Assembly: GCA_017640725.1 (NCBI GenBank)
Contig: JAEPQB010000002.1
Location: 496,001-560,000 of the forward strand
Reading direction: 5' to 3'
Source of the DNA: Kordiimonadaceae bacterium
GTDB lineage: Bacteria > Pseudomonadota > Alphaproteobacteria > Sphingomonadales > Kordiimonadaceae
Length of the DNA stretch: 64,000 nt
The notes under the pieces are model-generated. The model worked only from the letters and a program-made list of their open reading frames with translations. It was not told the origin of the DNA and made no database searches. Every line of letters starts with the position of its first letter. Position 1 is the stretch's first letter. This document shows, piece by piece, positions 14,820 to 23,650 of the stretch. The translations under genes and the position numbers were made by a program.

Positions 14820-17618
14820 TTAGTCCAACCGGTTGCCGTCCGTATCCCAAACCTCAACAGGGCCCAGGTTCAACTCACGGATGCCGGCTTCGATTTGCGT
14901 GCGGTCGCCCACCACAAGCCACGTCAGGCTCCCTGGGTGGATATGCTGGCGTGCCGCTGCATTGATCGCATCGATATCCAGCGCAGCATACTGCCCCTTA
15001 AGGCTTGGCACATAGTCGTTACCGCGACCGTAGCGGTTGTTTGAAAGCAAGCTGCCCAGAACCGAGTTTGCGGTTTCAAACTGGCCCGGCAGGCTGTTGA
15101 TGCGCTTTGATACAAACAGCGACAGCTCGTCTGCTGTTGCTGGCCGATCACCAAGGTAGGCGTCAAACTCTCTGCCCAGCTCCGCGATCGATTCTTTGGT
15201 TTTGTCGGTTTGCACCGGCGCATAAACAAGCCACATGCGCTGACCGCGCGCACCTGTCGTGAAGGTGTAAGCGCCGTAAGCCCAGCCCTTATCTTCGCGC
15301 AGGTTCATGTTCACGCGGCTGGTGAACTCACCGCCCAAAATGTCAGACGCCATTTCCTGAGTTTGGAAGCCTGTGTCTCCATTGGACGGGTAAACGTGGC
15401 CCGCAAGGATCAACGACTGCGGTGAGCCCGGCTTGTCCATGATGATCACACGGCCCGTTTCCGGCACTGGCACTTCGGCAATGTTTTTGGCTGGGATCAG
15501 GCTTTCAGGTGCGGCCCAATCACCGAACGTGCGCTCAAGCGCTGCGGTGGCTTCTGCAAGAGTGATGTCGCCCACCATGAAGATGGTCGCATTATCCGGG
15601 CGGATCCAATCAGTGTGGAACTGCACCAGATCATCGCGCGTCAGCGCTTCAATCGCCGCCACAGTACCAGAGCCGGTTAGCGGCACGCTGTAGCTGTGGC
15701 CTTCACCGTACAAAAGCGCTGGCAGGGTCCGCAGGGCCAATTGAACTGGCTGTGCTTTTTCCTGCGCAATGGTTTGCACCCAGCGTGGTTTCAGGCGGTT
15801 GATTTCTTCCTGAGCAAATGCCGGGTTACGAACCACATCAGCGGCAATCGACAGGGATGCATCCAGGTTCGGCTTAAGCGCAGAAAGGCTGACCGTGCTC
15901 ATGTCCACGTTGGAGCCGGTGCTGAGCGTGGCGCCGAGCGTTTCAATTTCCTCTGAAATCTCAAGCGCGCTGCGGCTTCCAGTGCCTTCGTCCATCATCG
16001 CGAGCGCAAAGCTGGCGGTACCGAGCGGACGGCCTGCGTCTGCCGCATAGCCAGCATCAAACTGCATGGCCATGGTAACAACCGGCACTGTTGGACGGTT
16101 TGCGACCACCACTTTCATGCCATTTGCAAGTGTCGCTTCTTCGATCGCCGGGAACGTCAAGTCAGGCATGTCGCCTACTGCTGGCAAGCCAGCAGAACGG
16201 TCAACGTCGGTTTCAACCGTTGCATACTGGCCGGGAGGACGCACCGTCAGCTGGTAGTAACCCTGACCAAGCCATTTGTTGGAGCTTTCAACCACTTCGG
16301 CAATAGACGCGTTGTTGAGATGTTCAACGGAAGCCGCATAAAAGCCCGGGTCACCAGCATACAGTTCAGCTTGGGCAAGGGCTGTTGCCTTGCCGCCAAA
16401 GCCGCCAACTTGCTCGAGACCACGGATCTGGCCAGCAATCACGCGGGTTTTCACGCGCTTCAGCTCGTCAGCTGTCGGGCCTTCAGCAAGGTAGTTGTCC
16501 ATCACTTCGTTGACGAGCCGAACGGCTTCGGCCTCATCAACACCGGGTTTCAGTGTCACCTGCACCTCAAACTGGCTGGCAAGCTCAAACGGCTGCATGG
16601 AAGCAGACACACTAACGGCAAGCTGGTTTTCATAAACCAGCGCCTGATAAAGCCGTGAATTTTTGCCGCCGCCAAGTACGTTGGCTGCAATCACAAGCTC
16701 TGCTGCATCCATGTCCGTGCGCGGTGCCACCGCCCAGTTCCTGTAGATGCGCACTTGTGGCGCCTTCAGGTCGACCATTTCTTCAACAGTGTTGTTAACC
16801 CGGGTTGGCACCCATGCCTTATGCTGCTTGAGCGCAGGGCCGGCGCCGATGTCGCCAAAATATTTTTCCATCAAAGGACGCGCCGTTTCGGCGTCAATAT
16901 CACCAGCCAGCACTATCACCGTGTTGGCGGCGCCATAATATTCGCGGAACCAGTCCTTCACATCATCAAGGGACGCTGCAGAAAGATCTTCCAGCGACCC
17001 AATGGTTGAATGACGATAAGGGTGACCAACGGGGAACAGGCCCTCAAGCTGGCGATATTCCACAAGGCCGTAAGGCGCGTTATCGCCCTGGCGCTTTTCG
17101 TTTTGCACCACACCGATCTGGTTATCGAGCTTTTCCTGCGTAACGGCACCAAGCAAGTGGCCCATGCGGTCAGATTCCATCCACAGCGCCATTTCAAGCG
17201 CTGGTGTTGGAACATTCTGGAAATAGTTGGTGCGGTCGAACCAGGTGGTGCCATTCATGTTGGTTGCGCCAACGGCATCAAAAGGTTTGAAAAATTCGTC
17301 GTCATAGTTTTCAGAGCCGTTGAACATCAAGTGCTCAAACAAATGGGCAAATCCGGTTTGGCCCTGTGGCTCGTCTTTACTGCCCACATGATACCAAACA
17401 GAAACTGCCACCACCGGCGCTTTTCTGTCTTCGTGCACAATGACCCTAAGGCCGTTATCAAGCACAAACTTTTCGTATGGAATGTGAACTTCCAGGTCGA
17501 TGCCTTTTTCTGAAACGGCAGCCGCCTGATTCGCTGTCGATGTGTCGGTTGTTGGTGCTTCGCACGCTGCCAGCGCACCAAGAGCCAAGGAACCCACAAG
17601 TAGGTTTCTAATTGTCAT
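14820..17618 (-). CDS. M16-family zinc peptidase, two-domain lipoprotein
   Basis: 932-aa insulinase/pitrilysin-type protein. The reading frame is open further upstream, but the ATG at 17618 gives a lipoprotein signal (MTIRNLLVGSLALGALAAC, lipid cysteine C19) and has GGGGAG 9 bases upstream. The active site is the inverted zinc motif HLFEH at residues 92-96, with NEKRQGDNAPYG further on supplying the third ligand region. A second M16 domain (from VPVVTMAMQFDAGYA) lacks HxxEH and is the usual inactive half. It is probably membrane-anchored in the periplasm, degrading peptides. Its terminator separates it from the S9 gene downstream. Confidence 0.92.
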   Translation of the reverse strand: MTIRNLLVGSLALGALAACEAPTTDTSTANQAAAVSEKGIDLEVHIPYEKFVLDNGLRVIVHEDRKAPVVAVSVWYHVGSKDEPQGQTGFAHLFEHLMFNGSENYDDEFFKPFDAVGATNMNGTTWFDRTNYFQNVPTPALEMALWMESDRMGHLLGAVTQEKLDNQIGVVQNEKRQGDNAPYGLVEYRQLEGLFPVGHPYRHSTIGSLEDLSAASLDDVKDWFREYYGAANTVIVLAGDIDAETARPLMEKYFGDIGAGPALKQHKAWVPTRVNNTVEEMVDLKAPQVRIYRNWAVAPRTDMDAAELVIAANVLGGGKNSRLYQALVYENQLAVSVSASMQPFELASQFEVQVTLKPGVDEAEAVRLVNEVMDNYLAEGPTADELKRVKTRVIAGQIRGLEQVGGFGGKATALAQAELYAGDPGFYAASVEHLNNASIAEVVESSNKWLGQGYYQLTVRPPGQYATVETDVDRSAGLPAVGDMPDLTFPAIEEATLANGMKVVVANRPTVPVVTMAMQFDAGYAADAGRPLGTASFALAMMDEGTGSRSALEISEEIETLGATLSTGSNVDMSTVSLSALKPNLDASLSIAADVVRNPAFAQEEINRLKPRWVQTIAQEKAQPVQLALRTLPALLYGEGHSYSVPLTGSGTVAAIEALTRDDLVQFHTDWIRPDNATIFMVGDITLAEATAALERTFGDWAAPESLIPAKNIAEVPVPETGRVIIMDKPGSPQSLILAGHVYPSNGDTGFQTQEMASDILGGEFTSRVNMNLREDKGWAYGAYTFTTGARGQRMWLVYAPVQTDKTKESIAELGREFDAYLGDRPATADELSLFVSKRINSLPGQFETANSVLGSLLSNNRYGRGNDYVPSLKGQYAALDIDAINAAARQHIHPGSLTWLVVGDRTQIEAGIRELNLGPVEVWDTDGNRLD

Positions 17619-17718
17619 TGCGTATGTCTCCCCGCGAGATGAACCGCCCGCTTGCGCGGGTTTTTGCACCAATTCGCAAGACGATGGGTTAACCCCCATT
17701 CTCTGCGCACAAGTGCAA

Positions 17719-17743
17719 ACCCGGGCCAACAACTGGCCCGGGT
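17719..17743 (-). terminator. terminator after mmsA
   Basis: Perfect 10-bp inverted repeat: ACCCGGGCCA (17719-17728) with TGGCCCGGGT (17734-17743), 5-base loop. On the minus strand it is followed by only TTT, but it begins 9 bases beyond the mmsA stop codon and is very GC-rich. Confidence 0.7.
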
Positions 17744-17751
17744 CGAAAAGT

Positions 17752-19257
17752 TTAGCTGTTTAGCGTCGGAATCACAAACTCTGCACCAGAGCGAATGCCG
17801 GTTGGCCAGCGGCTGGTGACCGTTTTGGTTTTGGTGTAGAAACGCACACCTTCCATACCGTGCTGGTTGATGTCACCAAAGGCTGAGTTTTTCCAACCAC
17901 CAAAAGTGTGGAACGCGAGCGGCACGGGGATTGGCACGTTTACGCCAACCATGCCCACTTCCACGTTGTTAACATAAGCGCGCGCGGTATCACCATCACG
18001 GGTAAAAATAGACGTGCCGTTGCCGAACTCATGCTCACTTGGAAGTCGGATCGCGTCGTCAAATGTCTCTGTCCGCACAATCTGTAGCGTTGGGCCGAAG
18101 ATTTCTTCACGGTAGGTGCGCATCTCGGGTTTCACATTGTCAAACAATGAACCACCAAGATAGTAGCCGTTTTCATAGCCTTGCATGTTGTATTTGAAGT
18201 TCCGGCCGTCGACTACAACATCTGCGCCTTCCTGCTCGGCCAAGTCAAGGTAGCCGCGCACTTTTGCCAGGTGATCAGCTGTCACGAGCGGGCCCATTTC
18301 AGCTTCCATGTCCATCGAGTGTCCCACTTTCAGCGCCTCAACGCGTGGCTTGAGCATCTCCACCATTTTGTCGGCGACTTGCTTGCCAACGGGTACGGCA
18401 ACCGAGATCGCCATGCAGCGCTCCCCAGCTGAACCATAGGCAGCGCCCACAAGCGCATCTGCCACTTGGTCAAGGTCGGCATCCGGCATGATAATCATGT
18501 GGTTCTTGGCACCGCCCATAGCCTGGCAGCGTTTGCCGTGCGCCGTTGCGGTTGAATAAACATACTGTGCGATCGGCGTTGAGCCCACAAACGACACCGC
18601 TTTCACGCGCGGGTCTGTGCAAACGGTGTCCACGGCTTCTTTGTCGCCGTTAATCACGTTAAACACACCGTCTGGCAGGCCAGCTTCTTTCCAAAGGTCG
18701 CCGAACATCAAGGGAACGCTTGGGTCCTTTTCAGACGGCTTCAGGACAAATGTGTTGCCGCAAGCGATTGCCATACAGCTCATCCACAGTGGAATCATCG
18801 CCGGGAAGTTAAACGGCGTGATACCAGCAACAACACCCAAGGGTTTGCGCATGCTGTACATGTCGATGCCGCCAGAAACATTGTCAGAGAATTCACCCTT
18901 AAGAAGATGCGGGATGCCCTGTGCAAACTCTGCGACCTCTAGGCCGCGCTGCACATCACCTTGGGCGTCGGAAAAGACTTTGCCGTGCTCGCTCGCCAGC
19001 GCTTCAGCCAGCTTGTCTTTGTCCCGGTAGAGAAGCTGAACAAGATTTTGCAAAACTCGTGCACGCTTCACAACTGAGGTGCCCGACCAACCGGCGAACG
19101 CCGCATCAGCAGCGGCAATGCCGGCTTCCACTTCGGCTTTTGACGCCAGTGCTACCTTGCCCTGTTGCTCGCCTGTTGACGGGTTAAAAATTGCACCAAA
19201 GCGGCCAGATGTGCCTTCGATATCGGCGCCGTTTACATAATGGTGGCGTTCGTACAT
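17752..19257 (-). CDS. mmsA: CoA-acylating methylmalonate-semialdehyde dehydrogenase
   Basis: Converts methylmalonate semialdehyde (and malonate semialdehyde) with CoA and NAD to propionyl-CoA (acetyl-CoA), the last step of the valine branch. From the ATG at 19257 the protein is 501 aa and begins MYERHHYVNG, the usual MMSDH start, with GGAG 6 bases upstream; the frame is open to 19371 and ATGs at 19278 and 19272 are alternatives. Catalytic cysteine is in AYGSAGERCMAI, with SFVGSTPIAQYVYSTAT and KNHMIIMPDADLDQV as MMSDH-type segments. It is separated from the rest of the valine genes by two peptidase genes and from its LysR-type neighbour by two GT-like genes. Confidence 0.94.
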   Translation of the reverse strand: MYERHHYVNGADIEGTSGRFGAIFNPSTGEQQGKVALASKAEVEAGIAAADAAFAGWSGTSVVKRARVLQNLVQLLYRDKDKLAEALASEHGKVFSDAQGDVQRGLEVAEFAQGIPHLLKGEFSDNVSGGIDMYSMRKPLGVVAGITPFNFPAMIPLWMSCMAIACGNTFVLKPSEKDPSVPLMFGDLWKEAGLPDGVFNVINGDKEAVDTVCTDPRVKAVSFVGSTPIAQYVYSTATAHGKRCQAMGGAKNHMIIMPDADLDQVADALVGAAYGSAGERCMAISVAVPVGKQVADKMVEMLKPRVEALKVGHSMDMEAEMGPLVTADHLAKVRGYLDLAEQEGADVVVDGRNFKYNMQGYENGYYLGGSLFDNVKPEMRTYREEIFGPTLQIVRTETFDDAIRLPSEHEFGNGTSIFTRDGDTARAYVNNVEVGMVGVNVPIPVPLAFHTFGGWKNSAFGDINQHGMEGVRFYTKTKTVTSRWPTGIRSGAEFVIPTLNS

Positions 19258-19381
19258 TGCTCTCTCCAACATTGTCATGGGTCCCTTCTCAGGGAATTGG
19301 AGCGCACCATACAGTATGCAATATCGCAGGTCATTAAGAAGTATTGCAGCTTTTAATGTGCATTTTTGCACACCAAAGATA

Positions 19382-20962
19382 TTAATCCGATATCTTTTTC
19401 AGCTTCTCGAGGGTGGCTTTTTGCGCAGCTTTTTTGGCCTTCCTGCGACCTGGCCCCAAACTCTGGGTAGTCTGGCTGAAGGCCGCTGGCAGCCGCCCTA
19501 TTTTCAGGTCATCCCGAAAAGCTTCCACGGCAAGCAGCAAGCCTGTTTGATCAGTAAAAAAGTACCGTTGTTGATCATCGGCCGCGAGCGCAAACCGTTC
19601 AGCAAGGTAGCCAGACAAAGCATTGACGAATTCAGCAGTGCCTGCATTGCGGCGGATGGCAAAAGCCCAGGCAATAACATTTTGCCAGAGCACAAAATGA
19701 TTTCCTTGTTCTTCATCGAAGTAAGCAGAGGAGATCATGATATCGGCACAGCTGGAAGACCAAATGGTTTTCATATCATTGGTTAGTGCGCCATCCACAT
19801 CGTAAATGATGATGTTTTCATAGTGTTTAAGGAAAAACGGCAAATACATGTAGCGAGCACCGGCACAGTAGCCCTTGAAGCGGTCAGGCAGTAAAGCCGA
19901 TAAGTCCATATCATCGTGACTGACATTCACTTCGATGTCCAAGCCATCAGTCCGAGCGGCAATCTCACTCATAACAGGCACAAACCCCACGGCATGAAAA
20001 TGGAGCAGCCCGCCCGGATTTTGCAGCGCAAAGCTCTCGGCGAATCCTTCGAAAAACTGATAGAAATAGGATTTGTCACAGGCAATCAGACCACATGATA
20101 GTTGGGCACTGTCACGGCTGTCCCACATCGGCCTCGCCGGCCAGGACTGTTTGGGGTCGGCCGTATTTTTGAACTTGGTGAGGGTTTCAACTTGTTCCGC
20201 TGTTCGGAAAAATTGTGTGCGATAGCCAACTGCCGGTTTGCTGCTGTGCAATTCTATTGCCCGGGTCATGTCGCCGCGAATGGCACTGAGTAAACCCTCA
20301 TAATGATGCCCTGCACCGTTTTGGTCACCCAGTGTTTCACGAGCGACTGCAATGCCGTCTGCAAGCAACTGGATTTGGTTAGGTTCAAGCTTGTTTTGCT
20401 TAATCCTTGGGATGATCTGTTCGTACCGTGCCTGAACCAACATGTCCGCCGCCAAAGCCTTCATTTTCGTGTTCGCCCAGCCGGACCTCAGCACGATCTC
20501 GCTGTTGGCAGCTAACTGGCCCCAGGAGTGCACAACATGCTGCAGTTGCAGCAGATCAAACACAGTGGAGTGTCTCTTTTCACTTTCTGCTGTAGAGATT
20601 TTTTCGTCCAACCAAACCTCACGCAGGGTTATCGCGCCAACGGATTGCAATTCGTCTGCTTCCAGAAATACCAGACGATACAGCACGCCATAGTAAGCAA
20701 CCTCATAATCGAGGCTTGCCCCAGTCCTTTTTTGACTGCGCAATTCCCCGGCGTAAGATTGCCTGGCAGCCGCATCCAGATTCTGCTTCCAGACATACCC
20801 ACAGGGTCGATAATAATCTTTCACCACATAGCGCTGTTCATAGGCTCGGAATGACCGCACAGCGAGAACCGGCCGGCTCACAAAACGGCGGTCTGACAAT
20901 TCATGTGCCACGCGGCCCAACGTTCTTTTTTGGGCTAATTTTTCCAGAAAACTGGCCAGCAT
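19382..20962 (-). CDS. uncharacterised glycosyltransferase-like protein, paralogue 1
   Basis: 526-aa cytosolic-type protein without signal peptide. I do not recognise a named family. The C-terminal half resembles a GT-A glycosyltransferase: ARYMYLPFFLKHYENIIIYD followed by DVDGALTND (a DxD-like metal/nucleotide motif at residues 388-390) and later FFTDQTGLLLAVEAFRDD. The N-terminal 280 residues are helical-looking with conserved NYYRPCG/DYYRPCGYVWKQ. It is clearly homologous to the next gene along its whole length. The tail is very basic. It follows that paralogue by 72 bp on the same strand and precedes mmsA by about 125 bp. Function unknown. Confidence 0.75.
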   Translation of the reverse strand: MLASFLEKLAQKRTLGRVAHELSDRRFVSRPVLAVRSFRAYEQRYVVKDYYRPCGYVWKQNLDAAARQSYAGELRSQKRTGASLDYEVAYYGVLYRLVFLEADELQSVGAITLREVWLDEKISTAESEKRHSTVFDLLQLQHVVHSWGQLAANSEIVLRSGWANTKMKALAADMLVQARYEQIIPRIKQNKLEPNQIQLLADGIAVARETLGDQNGAGHHYEGLLSAIRGDMTRAIELHSSKPAVGYRTQFFRTAEQVETLTKFKNTADPKQSWPARPMWDSRDSAQLSCGLIACDKSYFYQFFEGFAESFALQNPGGLLHFHAVGFVPVMSEIAARTDGLDIEVNVSHDDMDLSALLPDRFKGYCAGARYMYLPFFLKHYENIIIYDVDGALTNDMKTIWSSSCADIMISSAYFDEEQGNHFVLWQNVIAWAFAIRRNAGTAEFVNALSGYLAERFALAADDQQRYFFTDQTGLLLAVEAFRDDLKIGRLPAAFSQTTQSLGPGRRKAKKAAQKATLEKLKKISD

Positions 20963-21034
20963 TGCATCCTCATTATTGTCGCGAAACCAGACCGATTCAC
21001 TTGCCCATTGATTGGAAAAGCAAGGGCAGAACTC

Positions 21035-22600
21035 TCATCGCAAACCCTTCAGTGCCGCGTCCTGCGCCTGTTTTTTTGCTATCCCGCGACCAGGCCCATT
21101 GTGCTGCGTTGATTGTTTGAAGATCTGCGGCATGTGTTCTATCGAAATCTTATCACGGTAAGCAAGGGTCGCCAGCAAAAGCCCAGTTTGATCCGAGAAG
21201 AAATATCGTCGCTGGTCATTGTCCGACGCATTAAAATGTTCTGCAAGATACCGTGATAACGCGTCAGCGAACTCAATAGCCCCGTTACTATTTCGGATCG
21301 CGAACGCACCAGCACCGATGTTGGACCAAAGGGCAAAAAATGCGCGTCTTTTCGGGCCCAGCATGAGTGACGATATCATGACGTCGGCATCATTTTTTGC
21401 CCAGATGCTTTCCATACTCGTGGTCAGCACACCGTCAACATCATGCACGATTATCTGCTCATACTGCTCCAGAAAAAATGGCAGGTACATATAGCGAGCG
21501 CCGGCGCAGTAACCTTTGAACCTGTCTGGTAACATCGAATTCAGGTCCGCCTCATCGTGGCTGACGTTAACTTCAATATCCAGGCCTGCAATGCGCGCTT
21601 CAATCGCTGCCCAGCTTGGTTTGAACCCCACGCCGTGGAAATGCAGAAGGCCGCCCGGATTTTGTATGGCAAAGCTCGCGGCAAACCCCTCAAAGAATTG
21701 AAAAAAATACGCTTGGTCGCAAGCGATTAAGCTGCAGGATGTTTGACTGCTGTTCCGAACATCCCAAACTGGCTGATGGTGCCATAGCTTTCGTGAAAAA
21801 CTCTGCTTTTGGAACGCCTCTATGGTCTCGACTTGGGCCGCAGTTCGAAAGAATTGGGTTCTATACCCTGAAACGGGTGAAGTCCCATGCAGTTGGACCG
21901 CATGATTGAGGTCCCCTTCCATGGCCGCGACCAGTGCCAAATAATGCTGTTTTGCCTTGTTTACTGGTCCAAGGCTTTTTTCAGCGAGAGCTACTGCCGC
22001 TTTTATGGGTTGAATGTCGGGGGTCTCAATGACATTGCGAAAGATCTTTGGTCGCACGTGCTCGTAATGCGCTTGTACTGCCATATCGGCAGCAAGCGAT
22101 TTGAGCTGCCCATCAGGCCAACGTGCCTGCAGCAGGCATTCTGCGTTGGCGGCCAGATTTTGCCAGCCCCGCACAACATGCTGCAGCATCATTATGTCAA
22201 AACTGGTCGCGCGCCGTCTGGCAATTTCACTGGCATCGGCGCCACTGCCAGACCAGCTTTTCGGCAAGCGAATGACACGGATGGCTTCCAAGTCATCCGG
22301 CGTAAAAAACGCCAAGCGATACATCAGGCCGTAAAAGGCTACCCGGTGATGAAAATTGCAGCCCTGAACATCAAAGTTTCTAAGTTCTGCGGCGCGTTTA
22401 CTTCGAAGGTCTTTGTCCAGTTCCTGTTTCCAGACAAATCCGCACGGCCGGTAGTAGTTTTGCACAACATATGCCAGCTCGTAACTGCGCATCGGCACGA
22501 GTTGCAGAAACGGGTGTTTCGGATGCGCCCAATCCGAAACCGAAGTCTCAACAGCTTTCAAAAGCTCGTGTTGTTTTCCCTGCAACGCAATTGCCGGCAT
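21035..22600 (-). CDS. uncharacterised glycosyltransferase-like protein, paralogue 2
   Basis: 521-aa homologue of the downstream gene; shared blocks include NYYRPCGFVWKQ (residues 49-59), GYRTQFFRTAAQVET, QFFEGFAASFAIQNPGGLLH, GLDIEVNVSHD and KGYCAGARYMYLPFFL. The DxD-like site is DVDGVLTTSMESIW (387-389) and the later acceptor-site-like block is FSDQTGLLLATLAYRDK. The basic C-terminus (GPGRGIAKKQAQDAAL) is also shared. Together the two form a tandem duplication. A sugar-nucleotide-dependent transferase is inferred from fold-like motifs only. It diverges from the LysR gene; the shared upstream region is about 150 bp. Confidence 0.75.
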   Translation of the reverse strand: MPAIALQGKQHELLKAVETSVSDWAHPKHPFLQLVPMRSYELAYVVQNYYRPCGFVWKQELDKDLRSKRAAELRNFDVQGCNFHHRVAFYGLMYRLAFFTPDDLEAIRVIRLPKSWSGSGADASEIARRRATSFDIMMLQHVVRGWQNLAANAECLLQARWPDGQLKSLAADMAVQAHYEHVRPKIFRNVIETPDIQPIKAAVALAEKSLGPVNKAKQHYLALVAAMEGDLNHAVQLHGTSPVSGYRTQFFRTAAQVETIEAFQKQSFSRKLWHHQPVWDVRNSSQTSCSLIACDQAYFFQFFEGFAASFAIQNPGGLLHFHGVGFKPSWAAIEARIAGLDIEVNVSHDEADLNSMLPDRFKGYCAGARYMYLPFFLEQYEQIIVHDVDGVLTTSMESIWAKNDADVMISSLMLGPKRRAFFALWSNIGAGAFAIRNSNGAIEFADALSRYLAEHFNASDNDQRRYFFSDQTGLLLATLAYRDKISIEHMPQIFKQSTQHNGPGRGIAKKQAQDAALKGLR

Positions 22601-22749
22601 GACGCCCCCTTTTCATGGGCGTTTATAGTCTGATGGTTCCTTGGTCACAACCAGGATTAAACTGTCGTCTTCAAGTCGGCTTGCGCGAAACTGCACCAAC
22701 CCTACAGCCGCACGTTTGCTTTTTGCGCAAATTTGCACATGATGCATTC

Positions 22750-23646
22750 ATGTTTGACTGGAATGACCTTCGGTATTTTCTAGAGGTAGCACGGCGCGGC
22801 AAATTGTCGTCTGCTGCGCTCAGGCTCGGGGTCGACCACACCACGGTTTCACGTCGGCTAGCCGCGTTGGAAGCGTCGCTCGAAGTATCCCTTTTTGATC
22901 GCAGCGGACGAAGCTATCAACTCACGAACGAGGGGCGCCGTTTGCTCGCGCATGCCGAAAAAATGGAGGCAGGCTCCATCGAACTCCTGGACGCTGTGGC
23001 TCCCTCCTCAACCGGCCCGGAAGGCACCGTGCGACTGGCTACACCGGAGGCATTTGGCAGCCAGTTCATAGCGAGGCATGCTGCCGGGTTTCATGCCCAT
23101 AATCCGGGCATTCAGCTCGAACTTATTGCCGAAACCCGCACCATGTCTTTAACCCGCCGCGAAGCAGATGCCGCCATTACGCTTTCAAAGGCTGAGCATG
23201 GACGGGTGCAAAGCCACAAAATTGGCGATTATCGCCTGCGCCTTTATGCTGCCCCCAGCTATTTGCAAGCGCATCCGCCCATCATTCGTCCGGGGGACCT
23301 TAAAGACCATCAGTTTATTTGGTATGTGGACGACCTGTTGCCGCTGCCACAGCTCAAGATGCTGGACAAGATGATTGGGGCCCCGAACGTGGTGTTCAGG
23401 ACCACAAATGTGACCGGCCAAGCCAACGCCGCTGCCGCCGGCCTGGGCTTAGCTTTGTTACCCTGTTTTGTTGGCGATATCACGCCCTCACTCACCACGG
23501 TTTTACCGCGAGAGATCTCGATTATTCGGGACTTATGGCTAACCGTGCATGCAGACGCAGCAGATTTGCCGCATATGGCACGGGTAACTGATTTTCTGAC
23601 ATCATTGGTTCATTCAGAACGCAGTCGTTTGGTCGGTGATCGCTGA
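22750..23646 (+). CDS. LysR-family transcriptional regulator
   Basis: 298 aa from the ATG at 22750, where the family homology begins (MFDWNDLRYFLEVARRGKLS); the frame is open to 22615 but that extension is not LysR-like. The winged helix-turn-helix reads SSAALRLGVDHTTVSRRLAA, followed by the linker helix and a substrate-binding domain (TVRLATPEAFGSQF, then AAAAGLGLALLPCFVGD). Regulators with this start commonly sit beside mmsA in alphaproteobacteria and are thought to control it. Here two GT-like genes separate them. No clear Shine-Dalgarno site precedes the ATG, so a leaderless or weak start is possible. Confidence 0.88.
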   Translation: MFDWNDLRYFLEVARRGKLSSAALRLGVDHTTVSRRLAALEASLEVSLFDRSGRSYQLTNEGRRLLAHAEKMEAGSIELLDAVAPSSTGPEGTVRLATPEAFGSQFIARHAAGFHAHNPGIQLELIAETRTMSLTRREADAAITLSKAEHGRVQSHKIGDYRLRLYAAPSYLQAHPPIIRPGDLKDHQFIWYVDDLLPLPQLKMLDKMIGAPNVVFRTTNVTGQANAAAAGLGLALLPCFVGDITPSLTTVLPREISIIRDLWLTVHADAADLPHMARVTDFLTSLVHSERSRLVGDR

Positions 23647-23650
23647 CCTG

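Noticed and set aside
19382-23646. Recent mobile insertion bringing the paralogous pair
   Set aside because: No transposase, terminal repeats or target duplication is visible around 19258-22749; insertion is only an inference from the usual mmsA-LysR neighbourhood.
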